Assembly (NCBI GenBank): GCA_037833965.1
Contig: AP031357.1
Coordinates: 5,724,001-5,788,000 of the forward strand
Direction of reading: 5' to 3'
DNA length: 64,000 nt
Source: Marchantia polymorpha subsp. ruderalis
Taxonomy: Eukaryota > Streptophyta > Marchantiopsida > Marchantiales > Marchantiaceae
The translations under genes were made by a program, and so were the position numbers. Below are positions 1 through 13,102 of the stretch, piece by piece (the stretch's first letter is position 1; each line of letters starts with the position of its first letter). The notes beneath the pieces were generated by a model that saw nothing but the letters and a program-made list of their open reading frames with translations, was not told where the DNA came from and did not search any database.

Positions 1-3000
1 GTTGGCATTGCCATTGCTTGCTGGACATTCTCTCTGTAGACATGTATGTTGGTGAGATAGAAGATAAGACGGTGCTAAGCACGTCCAGTCCCAATTCTCT
101 CTGTGAAACCCGGTCGAATGCAAATGTGATTGCAATAGCTTCGGCTGGTACCATCTTCCATGAACTGGTTGGCTGAATCTCAAGTTTGAATCTCCTTAAC
201 AGTAATCTCTTCGTAAGAATCTTGAAATTTCACAATTCATACATGGTCGAATAAATTGCTTGTAGCATTTTCCGTGACATGAGACCTTCATGAGTCTGAA
301 GTTCCACTCTTCTCAATCCCATCAAAAGGCCAAAAGGTTTGCCAGCAAAAAGTTACGGGGAAAGTTCAAAACTTGTGAAAATTCGAAGAATGAGATTACT
401 CCTGAGGTCTCGCACTTACGAGATCTGACTGCTAGTCGTGCATGGAGAGTGAGGATCTCGTCAACAGAGGCAGGTGTTTCCGTTCCTGCACTCTGTGGAA
501 GCCCTTGGTGCCTGGTAGCTGTGGACAACAGTGAAAGAACAGTCTTCGCATGACTCCACGTCCACCACACTTTGTCATGAGATCACAAGGCAGCTATCTG
601 TCCCAGTCTCAGCAACTTGCAGCTCGTAGGAAATACCGTTTTGGATCCAGTACAGTGGCCGAACATCTCAGACGTTGCATGTTGGGGGCGAGGTGTCAGG
701 AGGAACTTAATGTTCAGCTACTCGATAAGCTCTAACTTTGGAGTTTTGTATTTTTGCTTTGTTTTTGTTTTGTGCACTTAAGGAATTCCACTTAGACTTC
801 TACACTGCAGACTCTAGCATCGGGTAGGCCATGAACTCTGCAGACGAAACCACGTAAAGAAGCAATATCATTGGAGTTACGCAAGGGACGGTGGAATCAC
901 CAACTCTTCAATCCTTTCTTTCTTCTTTATGACTGTATATTTGACACATTTGAGTAAGGGGTGATAGGCCGCCAGAATAGCACCGAGTAAATCCGAGTTT
1001 ACAGATATGGCGTTACATGGACTTATAGACATTACCACAATTTTTGTCTATGTTTCACATGATATTACAACAGTACCCCACCCACAGGTTAGGATACCCA
1101 TGATAAATCTTATGGGAACCATCTAGATGAACCAGTATCTGACTGGTTTCTTTAAATAGTTCCCATAAGTCTGGCATGATAAATGAAAGCAATACTACAT
1201 AGATAAAGTATGTGAAGAACCAACCAAGCCCGGAATGGATGACACCAAAATGAGTACATATTCCAAAGGTCCAGTACTATCACAATGAAAAAAATGTCGA
1301 ATGCAATTAAGATATCCAAATGATTTATGTTAGATTATGTAGATTCAACGGAAGTATCCAAAAACTTATCACGCAGCTTAGATGCTGTACTAAAATAGGT
1401 TACATATGAGCTAAGTACGTGGATACCAATGTAGTCCAGTTTGGTATGATCTATCAATCTCTCACTAACATTAAGAAATCTGTGTTCATAGTTTCATGCA
1501 ATTCTCAATCTAGAGTAACAAATAGTCATACAACTAGATCGCCCCATACTCTTGGATACCTTGTTGATGGCGCGTCACTTGTCAAAAGATGGGAAATCAA
1601 AACCATCCCATTACGAGAGCAATATTTGACTTGAGTTTTCTGTAATCGAGTTCAAGTATGACTAACCCGAGGCTATCTCAAGGTTGATAAACATTCTCTC
1701 TCCAGGGGAGATATGTACGCACCATAACACATATCTCATCATAGATAGTCATAATCCAAAGATATCATGAATCATATGTGTAATATATGTAGCTAATATT
1801 TAACCATCGACATATACTAGATTAAGAGTGAAAAATGAAAATTTACGAATCAACACGTAAAACCAAACCAATACATAACCTCATTGCTTCAGAGAAAGAA
1901 TATGGTGGACTATGTATGGTGATGGAGATGCAACATGAAACATGCAACATTCAACATTTACGATCCCCGTCAGGTCGTTTAGGGATGAAACCGGCTCTTC
2001 TTCGGGGTCTTCGCATCCTTCTGCTCTCTAAGTCGAGCCTTCTCGTTTTAGCTGATCTGACAATGTCACTTCTACTCGCGTTATGACTCAAACACAAGCC
2101 TCAAACAACCGGTGGACAACGTACGTTACAATACCGCGTCATTGGTAAGTTCAATGACGTAATCACTGTAGAGCATCTGAACACCTCTTTATAATTTAAC
2201 ATAGTATGCCACTTGTAGGACATTCCAACATCGATTGCCAAGCTACATGAATGCTAAGTGAAGTTTCTGGACGATAGAGCATCGTGGAGATTAAGTAGAA
2301 ATGAATAGTTAGAGGTCCAACTGATTAATAAATGTTGGGAACGAGTGTGGATGATTCTGATCAATGCAGAGCACAAACCACACGAGCAGCTGGATGAGAC
2401 CTGCAGCTCCAGAGGCTCTGTATCGGTCTGCAAGAGGAATCGACCAATCGTAGATTCAACCTGATGGGGCTAGCAGGCTTTAAACCGCAAGCACTTAACT
2501 CTCCAAAGCCTGTACAGCCAGACCATATTTTCATTTTGCACTCAGAGCCAGAAGGACCCGTGAGCTGCAGAGACCATGAATTTGACCTTCGGCTTGTTTC
2601 CACGAGCTCCCCGAGTCTTCAGCAAGCCAAAGCTCAAGCAGACCGTGGAGGAAAGCCTCATGAATAAAGTCTGAATGTAGTTATCACGGGTATCGCTGAT
2701 TCGTCAAGATTAAAGTTCTTGGAGGCTCGAAAAGATTGAAATGAAAAACTATATTCCAATGTAGGACTCGATTTGCTCGCATGGGAGTAAGTGTCAGCCC
2801 TTCAATCGTTTGATCTTCTTTTCTGCCTTGGTTCTGGCCGCAGGAGCTTTCCCATCCCTCCTGATGATGTCCGTTTAAAGACTACTTTCAAGAGAAATTT
2901 GATGACATATATTGCAACACTTTGTGTTGGACCTCCAGCCAACGGTCGATGTCTGGTGAGAGGCATTTCTGGACATCGTTAAAGAGGACAGAGACTGACT

Positions 3001-4545
3001 GCAGGGAGACCAAGATCGCCGAGAAACACAAGGATCCCGATATTTCCTTGCCAGCCTAGATGTAAGCAGCTTTTGTTGCCCAGATGATGAGACTAGCAGT
3101 GGGACAGACACGAGGAAACTCGCTTGAGAAGAAAGCCCTGCTACACAGCATGGCACGGCAGGCAAGCTTGACATCACTTCCTATCAACGAAGGAAAGGTA
3201 AATTCGAACGAACTGAAGCTCAGGGCACAACCTCCACGGAGGCTGAAATTGCACTCGAGGACATGCGAGCGCTGCATACATGGGACCACCAACCAGTAAG
3301 CATTCCTCGGGTCGATAGGTGAAAACGGTGACACATCACAGCCCAGCCGCCGAGCTGAGAGTGCTCGATGTCTAAAATGTGGGCACCTTCGATTCTATGG
3401 GTGTTCGTCGAGCTCCAGTGGAGGTGGTGGTGGTCGTGGTGGTGGCTGTAATGGGAGCTCGAAAGCCCACACGGATTCTTCAAGTCTCTGCAGTGCTGCC
3501 TGCATACACACAGAGGGCTCGGCAGGACAGGCAGACACAGAGATCGTCGTCGAAGACATCGATGTGCCGGCATAATTCGCCATCGCTCGCTCGAGTACCC
3601 TGCGACGCGACGAGACTCGAAGTCGCGAAGCTCGGGACCGACGGCCGAAGAGCTTTTTAACGACGTCGTGTCCTTGTTCGCGCCTCACTATTGGCTCCGA
3701 TCACAGATTTAGCGGGACCAGTGGCAAGCACATGCACGTCGTGAACATCAGACGAAGGACCTCGCATAAGAACACTCGCTAGTGGAACACGCACCGGACC
3801 CGGGACCTTCTACAACCCGTGGAGGCAGGCCCGGACTCCCTGGCTCGGAGGGCGGGACTCCATCGGGGTCCGTCCACGCGAACATTCCGTCACCGTAACT
3901 TCGAGCGAGTAAGAACTAAAAGGGCGAGCCTTTGGTCTTTTGGAGCCATTTGCTAAAGGTCGTGGTTCTCGATGGGAGAGCACGACCTTTAGAACATTCG
4001 CCCCCAATCCTGGCCAGGCCATGACATTTTGCTTCGTCCCAGACACATTTCTTATCTTCAACAGCAGCATAATCTTCCAGTAGGATTGAAGGTCGATCGT
4101 CTGCCGAAAACCGTTATCGGAAGACCGGCTTGGCCAAACGCGCGGTCAAATCTCTTTTGTTGTCTAACTCCGCGAGCATCATCATTCTCGTGTGGCTGTC
4201 CATGACTTCGGTGGCCGATTCTCCAAGTTCTTGTTTGGGCACGTTGACGTTGACGGTAATACGACCTGTTTTTATGACGGTACGTATGTCGTCGAGGAGA
4301 AATGGAAAAGTATAAGGCTCATAGATCTTTGAATCTGTACATGAGCGATAAATGTCTTGTTAATTCAAACTGTCGGAAAGCAAGGATGTCGTCATTGTTT
4401 TTGGCGAAATCTCGTTGTGTTCTTTTCTAGTGTCATCATCTTGCGTGCGTCAAGCACAGAGGGAATCTGCAAGGATCGAAGTATCTCCTTTATCGAGTTG
4501 CACTTTGAGATTATTCGAGGCCACAAATGCAATGGTGACATTGAT
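1..4545. other. Intergenic DNA, no recognisable gene
   Basis: I read both strands and found no protein motif, tRNA or rRNA. The open frames here are short (about 120 codons at most), overlap in several frames and carry no family signature. Around 3400-3450 there is a GTGGTGG-type low-complexity run that explains the proline/histidine-rich frames on the opposite strand. Confidence 0.6.
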
Positions 4546-4575
4546 GGGGGGGGGGGGGGGGGGGGGGGGGGGGGG
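4546..4575 (+). repeat. Homopolymer run of 30 G
   Basis: There are thirty consecutive G on the plus strand, with no interruption. The run makes poly-Gly or poly-Pro stretches in the overlapping reading frames, so those frames are not evidence for genes. Its exact length is likely to be unreliable in any assembly. Confidence 0.98.
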
Positions 4576-7500
4576 CTGGTCGAGATTTGATCACGAATTC
4601 ACGAATTGGAAAATCGTGAGGATGTATTTCTTTACTTGATACATGTATAAAAATGGAAATTCTGCATGGATTGTACGTCAATATCCTTTTGTCTTTTGAC
4701 ATGTGAACGTTAATTCCATCTAACATGTCTTTCTTCCCATCAAATTTCTGCTTCATCTTCGAATACTGAAAAGAACAGAGAAGGACACTATACATGTTAG
4801 CCTCAAGTACCACTTTAAGTAACTGTTGCATGATGTTTTAATGAGAAATGTGAGCATCAGAACTTGCTTTGCACAGAATGACTTAAAAGTAGTCGGTTGA
4901 ATCTTTTCTTTCTCGATATATTAATGAGAAATGTGAGAATCCAACCTTCTTCGCTACCTAATCCCCATAAAATAAAAGATGAATACTAGTTTTCGTTTCC
5001 TTTGAGTTAAATTCTTCGATGATGGAGCACCGAAGCTATGGCATCTACGCATTTAAGAGCACTCTTTCCTTGTCCGGCACGGAAGCAGTGAGAAGTCCGG
5101 TGTTGGACAAGTTTTCTTTTCATCTAACACTGTCTATTATTTCACTTTTTTGCATGGGATTATAATAACGAGGAAAAAAAAGCATGTCCGCATAGTCTTA
5201 ATTTTTGTTGGCATGTTACTTGGTTGAATTTTCGCTACGAAAGATTTTTCTTTTGTTCCTTATTATCACATATAAAGTTCTATGCGTTTATAACACAAAC
5301 GAGTGGAAGTTGAAGTCCCACAGGTGAAAGACGACCTCAATAGTGCAAGATTTCCACTCCTTGTCGAAATAAACCTGCACTTTGTCAATGTGCACGCAAA
5401 TCATGTTGGGACCTGAGATTCAATGTTTCTGTACTCCTGAAAAAGGTGCCGACTATGCAATCTCAAAATGGTTGTTTGGCTGGGTAGACAAAACACAAAT
5501 TGCACGAGCAAAATATGCACTTTCGGATGTATTTTTTCAAAAGTGTGGCCAATCTTGCTGGCATCTAAGCTCTCAAAGATGGCAGACCAATTCCACTACA
5601 AAGAGTACTTTCATGTAACAGTTACTTTTGTCAACCCGGGCTCTCTCGCTCTCTATCGAAACTTTCATCATCAATCGCTCCATTTTCAGCTTTTTTTTCT
5701 TCTTTCAGATTCAGTTCACAAAATTCAACTCTTCTTTGTATCGTACTTTTGAAACCGTGTGCAAATCGTGAGGAGACCCATACCTGATATTTCTTTCCGT
5801 ATCTCTGGAATAGGGGAACAAAAGAAGAACTTGTTGGATGTGAGGATCGTAAGGCGAAACTCCTGGCTTTAAGTGAAACGAAATTCGTTGAGAAGGATTC
5901 AAGGCTTTTGAAATCCAGTGGGAAGTATGATGATTGATTGACATGTGAAAGTGGAAGGTACACAAACGAAAGAGGGGCCAAGTGGATAACAAAATAGGGA
6001 ATAGTGGAACTTGACGATTAGCACGTCCTTAGTCTGGCATAACTTGAGTTAGATCGCACTTTGATCCGATGGAAGATGCTTTGAAGCTCCAGTGTGGTCT
6101 ATTTCCACTGGGAAAGTGAAGGCGCAAGTCCTGGCTTTTTTTGGATGGTTCGAAGGCCTCAAATTGCCTCCGTCCTTATTCACTTGTGCTGGATTCCACG
6201 GGAGGAGGGCTTGTCCACATGTATAATCTATAAGCTCTTGATGAATCCGCCACCTAAGTGGACACATTCAACCATTCATCGACAGGTCGAAAGAAGAAAG
6301 AGTTCAGATGAGTTGTGGACGAGACAACTGGCACGTGTAGTAGAAACCGTGGTACATGCTCAAGTAACAAAGGAGAATCAAATGTGTCGACCCACTCAAT
6401 CCCTGGCTGGTGGTTATGTCGACGACCTTGCAAAGCTTTCAGGATCTCCATCCAGGGTCGTGGCTGCTGACAGATCGATTCGATTCATGCTTCACGCAAT
6501 TCGTTTCCATGAAAAGAAAGTAGAATGCAGCGTGAAAGAGCGTTTGGGGTCTCCAGAAACTTTCGTTGTTGTTAATGTTTTGGTTGGAAAGTCGAATGAT
6601 TTTGGATGTATGCAGCAGCATAATCGAAAGTAGCCGATCATTCGTCACTCGTCTCGCCTAGTGTAACAAAAGTTGTCACAAACGTACATGTAGGAGGTAA
6701 GCATGTGACAAATCGTCTCATCATAATCGGTGAAGTTGCATGAGAAATTTATTGTCAGAGCGACCCAAAGGAGCCCCGATTCCTAAAGGTTGTTTTTGCA
6801 CTGTACCTGGATCGAATGCTCACCTATGCAACCACCATCGCCACGGAAAATGGACAATTCGTCGACAACATGTAGAGGCCAGGGCTTCTCTAAACTTAAA
6901 TGGCAATCTTTTGGAATTGTCCGTTGACTATCGGCAAGAATATATACCATCCAGGCAAATTTTCTGGTCATGATCACATCTAACATCGCAGCTGCAGTAG
7001 TTCAAGGTATCGTTCAAAAGTCCACTTAGTTGTTGTGACAGATCGTCGGCTACAACAACTAATTAATGCACTAGAAATTCTTGCACTTTCTAAGACGCAA
7101 GAGTAAGCACTTTAGGCTGTAAAGGCTACTTGCCATAGCATGGAAGAGGTAAGTTGTCGAGCCTCGGTTGTTTCAAAGATCCAAAACTTGCCGTGACAAA
7201 GTAGAATGCCACCCAAACTCCACCTAACACAAATCTTTAGTTCGATCGGCGAAAAAGAGCAGTCGCCCTTCATGCTGGAAGGGCTATGGGCTAAGGAAAG
7301 CCTTCTTTCTACCCAGAGTCTCCTCAGTCAACTGATCCCGGGCCTGCCAGCATGAGCTCTCTATGCTTCGCTGGGAGCTCGCATGTATGATCCCGAAGCC
7401 TAAAGCAGATGCCTTCAATGGAGAAGTGCAAAACTGGGTTGCAACCGGAATCCACCAGGAGCTCTGGCTGACTTTGCTGGGGTTTGATGTAAGCTAACTG

Positions 7501-9479
7501 GCCCAATTCTAACGACCACACTCAGAGGCTTGAAATCTCCGTTCTCTGAACGTCAGGTGTGTACCTCGTGGTCTACTCCTGGAGCACTCGATGGTCAATG
7601 TTTTTTACACGTTGCGAGCGTAGGTACTCAGTGAGAAATTTCGTCTTAATAGCGTTTGCAACTTCGCATCTTTTGACGTTTTGTTTCATGACAAAAGCCC
7701 GAGGGAAACTGTCAGTCTGAAGTGCAGTGCCAGAATTGAGGAGTAAAGAGTGTTCGTTTTTACGGCGGATAATTGCCAAAAATGAGACTTACAAAATACC
7801 GAGGCAGTTCAACGAGTTTCATAATTTCGTCCTCGCTGTTTCCAGACTTGAGATGAAGTCAGTCCTTTGCTGAACGATTTACGAACTCTTGGCCCTGCTC
7901 CTTCAGCTGCATTAATAAAGATTCCTGGCCACAATAGTGCCCCCATCACGTTTAGATTCTTAATATTTTAGACTTCAGAGCTATTCAGAAATCAGATCGC
8001 TGGTCAGGTCACGAAAATAATGGTCAATTGATGTCCTGCACCACCAAGCAGGCTCTCAGTATGGAAATCTTCTGCTTTGAGGAGGGGAAAAGAACCTCTT
8101 CTGGCTGCGAGTAATCGAAGTTGTCAGATTTGTAAAATCCCAAGAGATCCCTTCTAGAATTTTTGGACTTTGACCAAATGATATCATTTTTTGAAATTGT
8201 AAAATCTCCTATGTACAATTCAATGTTCTTCTATTTCAAATAAATTTGAACAAGGAGCGATATTATATCGGTGTCTTCGAGATAATCTTTGACTCTCAAC
8301 ACTTCGACAGTTGGTTACAGAAAGAGCTGTGAATGTGGTGTCACCGGACGCTGAGGACATCAGGATCACACATTTCCGTAGTAGACAATCATGTCTCTTA
8401 AAAAACGTTTTTTTTCTCGAACAAGGAAAAATCACAACCTGAAAATTCAGTCCGGATGGACTGAATCAACTGTTTCCTCTTGTTCAGTAAATAGAAGTCT
8501 ACACTGCTTCACATCATTGAAAAATACTTGGAAACAAGCTTTTAATAACTAGCGATACAATTATTTATGCTGTACAATATTCATTCCCAGAGTAAAAGAA
8601 GAACTAATCATTTTTTTAGTTGTGTCTGCCACTTAAACTGCTTTAAGCATCGGGATATCGATGTTGGTTATTTTGTCTTTTGATCGCACGAGCTAAAGCT
8701 TTTTTTAACTTTCTTCTACTCAAGAACTTTCAATCACTTCTACTTATAATGTGTTACCTGGCCAAATTCTTGGCATAAAAACGTGAGAGATTGCATGTGT
8801 TAACATCGTTTACGACTACAAATACTTCAACAATGAAAACTAGATTGGGACAAGTCTTCAAACCTCGTTAAGATTTTAAAAAGTCTTTACAAATATCTTT
8901 TCAGCGAGTGGGTTTTCGAGCGACATACATAAACCAGAAGACACATTTTGTATGGTCAGAGCATTCACCCATCTTCACTAATGAAGAATTTTTGGATGTT
9001 GAGAGGAATTAACATATGCACGTTAAGTCTTGTTAGTACATGTGCTACACCTTGTAAAGCATTAACTGTGACCAGGATTCAAACAAAAAGTTTCTATCAT
9101 GTGAATGGTTTAGCTGAATTTCACCAACATAGAAAGAATGTTTATGACTTTAGGAATGAGGTTGAGAAGTCCACTTCCCATAGATCTAATCTAAGTATTT
9201 CTTGGCTGAAAGAAAAATTGTTAAGCTTCTGTATGTCCTCCATAAAAAAATATTTTGCAGTGCTCGTGCTAGATTCTTCAATTTCCTAAGAATGCAATCC
9301 CTCAGTACCGAAGCAAGAGAACGGCAGAATCATCGAGAACGTGAAGGGTGACAAGGATGGATAGTGAGCTTTGCAATCGTCCGATGAGACATTTGGATCA
9401 AGACTACAGTAAGGCTTATCTCATAAGAAAACTTCTTGTGCGATGGTGAGGGAATATTTACCCATAAATTGCAGCAACG
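4576..9479. other. Intergenic DNA, no recognisable gene
   Basis: No family motif is visible on either strand. The longest frame is at 6145-6633 and is listed separately. Small local features are a direct repeat TAATGAGAAATGTGAG (near 4837 and 4920), an imperfect hairpin near 5068-5113 with arms CTTGTCCGGCAC and GTGTTGGACAAG, and a 7-bp stem-loop near 7267. None suggests a function. Confidence 0.55.
6145..6633 (+). other. Unassigned open frame, 162 codons from first ATG
   Basis: This is the longest plus-strand open frame in the first 15 kb. It remains open upstream to 6094 but has no ATG there, so the first plausible start is at 6145. The product would be basic and mixed in composition, with no signal peptide, membrane segment, coiled coil or motif I recognise. 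The frame could be chance or the remnant of an exon. Nothing next to it suggests an operon-like or spliced context, and I do not assign a function. Confidence 0.15.
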
Positions 9480-9776
9480 ATGGACAAAAAGGACGCCAAC
9501 ACAGAGAGAGATGAACGATGCGGATTGGTCCCAGAGTTAGGGATGGCATGTGGAAGACGTCAGAGCTTAGTCTATAGTGGGTCAGGATCGTCGAGTTTGG
9601 GATCCTTGTCTTCTAACTTAAAGTCCTACCCTACGGTCGCAGAAGTTGTTCAATGGCTCGCTTCAAGCAAATCCGCTGTTATAACCCACGAGCCCGAGCT
9701 TGAGGCGATTGACGGGGCATGTGGCAAGCCTGTCAAAGTGCCAGAAGAACGACCTTGTCCAAGAGCGTCAAGTTAA
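9480..9776 (+). other. Unassigned open frame, 98 codons
   Basis: The frame starts with a genuine ATG and contains a Ser/Gly-rich segment in its middle. I recognise no domain. A weakly similar stretch of DNA recurs about 150 bp downstream (near 9750-9780 and 9900-9935, both around CGAC..TTGTC.AAGAG.GTCA), so this may be part of an old repeat rather than a gene. Confidence 0.12.
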
Positions 9777-11882
9777 CGGTTGAAGCTCAAGTGAACCTTA
9801 GAGCTAAGGGATTAGCCTTAATCTCGATTATTCATTCCGGATCTCGACCAGGAGACTGTCACGAATCACGATCGGCATGTGCTGAGACAGTCGTCTGCCA
9901 GCAAACGACTTTGTCAAGAGTGTCAGTTTCTGCTGAGCCTCCAGCGATCTGGAGTCCAAATCGCCGAGCTCACCCCGAGACGATCATGTTTGCACTTATC
10001 CCGCCCTGTCCGTCATTGAGATGCCGACGGATAGGCAGAACCCCTTCGCATTGATATTTTATGAGGCTGATCTCGAACATTGAGAATATCTGTGCAGTGT
10101 GGTGAGAATCTACAAAGCTCAGGGGCACCGGTGGACTTCCTCTACTGCTGATTGTGGTGTGACACTGTGGTGGCTAGCGACAGTGTGTACACTTCTGAGG
10201 CTAGGCTAAAGGGAAGTGAGACAGTACTGAACTACAGTAGTCTTCGTAGAGCTTGCCTAAGGATTTCAATGTGGAGGCTCATGTGATCGGAATGGGAGGG
10301 CCCCCACCCCCCATAAAGAGCTACTCACAGCCAAGTCAATGGTCAGGCCGTTGATGGCCCTACGACTTAGAATGAGTTGGCTCGGCTCCTTAGTCCATGG
10401 CTGGAGTAAGTGCTCATTGCAGCAAGTGACAAACCGTTCTCAAATGTAACGCCCAATTGGCCACTTCTGATCCAGAATCTTCAAATAGTTTCGTGCCATC
10501 GCCAAATGCAGTTCGGATATACCCGGAGGCTCGAGAGAGAAAGTAATGAGTGAGAGGAGAATCAAGGCTGAATTATACAGGAAAGATATGGGATATCATG
10601 AAAAGATCTGATACACGGTAGTTTGGAATGGTACAGCTGCATGAGATAACTTCGCTCTGCTTGAGTCCAGGAAGGATAATAGCTATCCGGTGCTCCACGC
10701 CCACGCCAGGCTACAGAGGAATCGTTTTATAGCGAGCGCTTTGGGACTCATAGTGTCTGCAGATTATTGTCCGGATCTTAGACTTAGCAGCAATGATCGG
10801 AATGTGAGGTTCGTTCCGATTTGTCGATTTACTTCTACCTGATTTCACCGATTACGCTCCTCTGAGCTTCACATGTGGCCCACGGGAAAATTGAAGAGCG
10901 CACTGAACCATGCTGTGGCATCGAAATGATGCAGTACAGTATTTCTCCGTGTTCCACCGTCAGGAGACAAACGATAGCGAAGAGGTTAATGTTGCATCCA
11001 ATCCCACTCCGCGACTGGCCAAGCAGACTGCTCCGAGCAGATGATTTCAGCTCACATTAATTTTAATCAGGCAGCCGGTGCGCTGATAGCAACCGAGGCT
11101 TCTCCTCTGGCTATGACAGAATGAGCTACACATACTAGAAACGACAGAGGTGGGCGTTGGGAAGGTCCTGAAGGACACCTGTTTAAAGCGGGAGTCAACG
11201 ACTGGACGCATACAGGAATGATGGAGGTGTCGACGTTGTTCTGACTGCAAATCATCAATGACATCCCTGTGAGCACTGCCCGAAAGAGCCTGGGTGGTTG
11301 CCGTGATTGTAGACTTTTGTCAGGCAAGCGCAGGCCTCTTCAATACTCCGAAGCCAGATTACGCACTGTTTATTCTACACCGGTGACAATATGTCAACCC
11401 TTTGTGAAAAGCAGAGCTAGCCCAGGTGCGGGACTGGCTTGGCTTGGCTGCTGCTGCGGCCACTGGAGGAGGAGCGGGAGGAGGAGGAAGAGGAAGAGGA
11501 GGAGGATCCGCCTCCTCTGCGCCGGCCCAGAAGATTGTGTTTCATGGACCTGTGCCACGCCTGATTTGCGAATGCTTCTGTGTGTTCCCATCTGACAAGG
11601 GCGAAATCATGAGCAGGAACATTAGAGATAAGCGTCCAGCCCCGCTAGTCATCCATGACAGCAGGCATTCTTTTGCAGCAGTGAGCAGCGCGAGATCGCA
11701 AGACTCCCTCGCAACGCCCTCAGACTCACAACACCATTTCCCATGCACCCCATCTTGTCCCCATGTTTAATAACATCCTGGTAATTGACCCCTCGTACCT
11801 TTCACTGCCACAATCGCAAGCTACCCCATGACTAATCTCCGGTGTGCCACAATCTAGTCGTGGATGCCAGTCGAGCCCAACT

Positions 11883-12014
11883 TGGGGTTGGGGTTGGGGC
11901 TAGCTGTCGAGTCCTAGCCAGTTGACTGACTGCAAGGGAGGAAGCACCTCCTGCCCCTCTTTGGGTCCTAGCTAACTAGGTTGGGCTGGGTTAGGTTAGG
12001 TCAGGTTAGGTTGA
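11883..12014 (+). repeat. GGGGTT / AGGTT short tandem repeats
   Basis: Two short clusters occur: GGGGTTGGGGTTGGGG near 11884 and an AGGTT-like array (GGTTAGGTTAGG type) at about 11978-12014. They resemble degenerate telomere-type repeats but are too short and irregular to call interstitial telomere with confidence. Confidence 0.5.
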
Positions 12015-13083
12015 CCAGCTTCTACCGGCGAGACAGAGCCGACACCCAAGGTTTTCCTCCTGTTCCCGGGCGACTCCGGCAATGGACCAATCGAGGCACG
12101 GCACATTCCGGTACACCACTGACGTGAGTGAGCGCGCGAGCGGGTTCGACGCCAAATCGGCGTCCGGAATGGAATCTCCCGAGGAGGTTCTGTGATTATC
12201 CGGCGGCCCGCCAGCTGCTGCCGCTTCTGCGGCTGCAGAGCTGGCTGTTCGGAAGTTCGGAAGCTCGGAAGGAAGAGAACTGCTAGGGCGATTCGGACGG
12301 ATTCCCACGAAGATTCTCCGCGGGCGCCCGCGGCGCGCTCGGCATCTCGGGAGGACATCGCGGGGGGCGGGGGGCAGGGCTGCGGTGGATATTCCGGCGG
12401 AATAGCTGCCCAGCAGACCGTAGCGCTCTGGCACGCGAAAGGAGGTCCTCCGGTCTTCCCCGCGGGCAGTTAATTCCATTTGCAGCCGAACAACCGTTTG
12501 ACCCGAGTATAATAACCGCTGTCCCATTGGGAAGTGCCAAAAGAGTACTTATAGGTACGTCCCCGACATCTTGAAAGGGGGCGAGGGGAGAGAAGAACGC
12601 TCGGGCCCCGAACAGTGCCTCGACAGGAGATGAGGGTTATCGGAAGGCGGACTGCGATTTTGGAAAAGGAGGAGACAAGTTGCTTTTGAAGGAAGGACGG
12701 GAAAGGGGCAATAAAATCTCTATCGATCCAATCGCCGTCGAGCATGCAGACGCAATATATCTGCAGTGGGATCAGTCGTCGTACAGGGCTTCGACTGATC
12801 CTATTCCAAATCTGTACTGCGGAGCACGGAGAGCACCTGACACCTTGCGCAATCATCGAGCGACTGGTATGCAAGAAGGCCATAAATTTTTGGAATTAAA
12901 TCTCCCGCGAAAGCCTGAAAGATAATGAATTTGCTCGATGCCGATATTGCCAATGTGCCCACCCATCGGGAAATCTGTCTTCCGCTCATTCGAAGCGTTT
13001 GGCCGAATCGAATGGGCTATGTGGCGAATTGACTTCCGTACTGAACAGTTTCTAGAAGGGTTGTGGAATTCAGAGGAGAAACA

Positions 13084-13102
13084 GTGCTGCTGCTGCTGCT
13101 GA
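13084..13102 (+). repeat. CTG trinucleotide repeat
   Basis: A short run of about six CTG units followed by ATG. It lies in an unassigned region and has no reading-frame context that I can support. Confidence 0.8.

Noticed and set aside
5068..5113. Imperfect inverted repeat CTTGTCCGGCAC ... GTGTTGGACAAG
   Set aside because: A single 12-bp hairpin with mismatches, no flanking duplication and no second copy in the window.
11978..12014. Interstitial telomere
   Set aside because: The units are AGGTT-like and irregular, not the plant TTTAGGG repeat, and the array is under 40 bp.
12006..12527. 173-codon minus-strand frame in GC-rich DNA
   Set aside because: Several equally long frames overlap it on both strands. 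Composition explains the lack of stops and no motif is visible.
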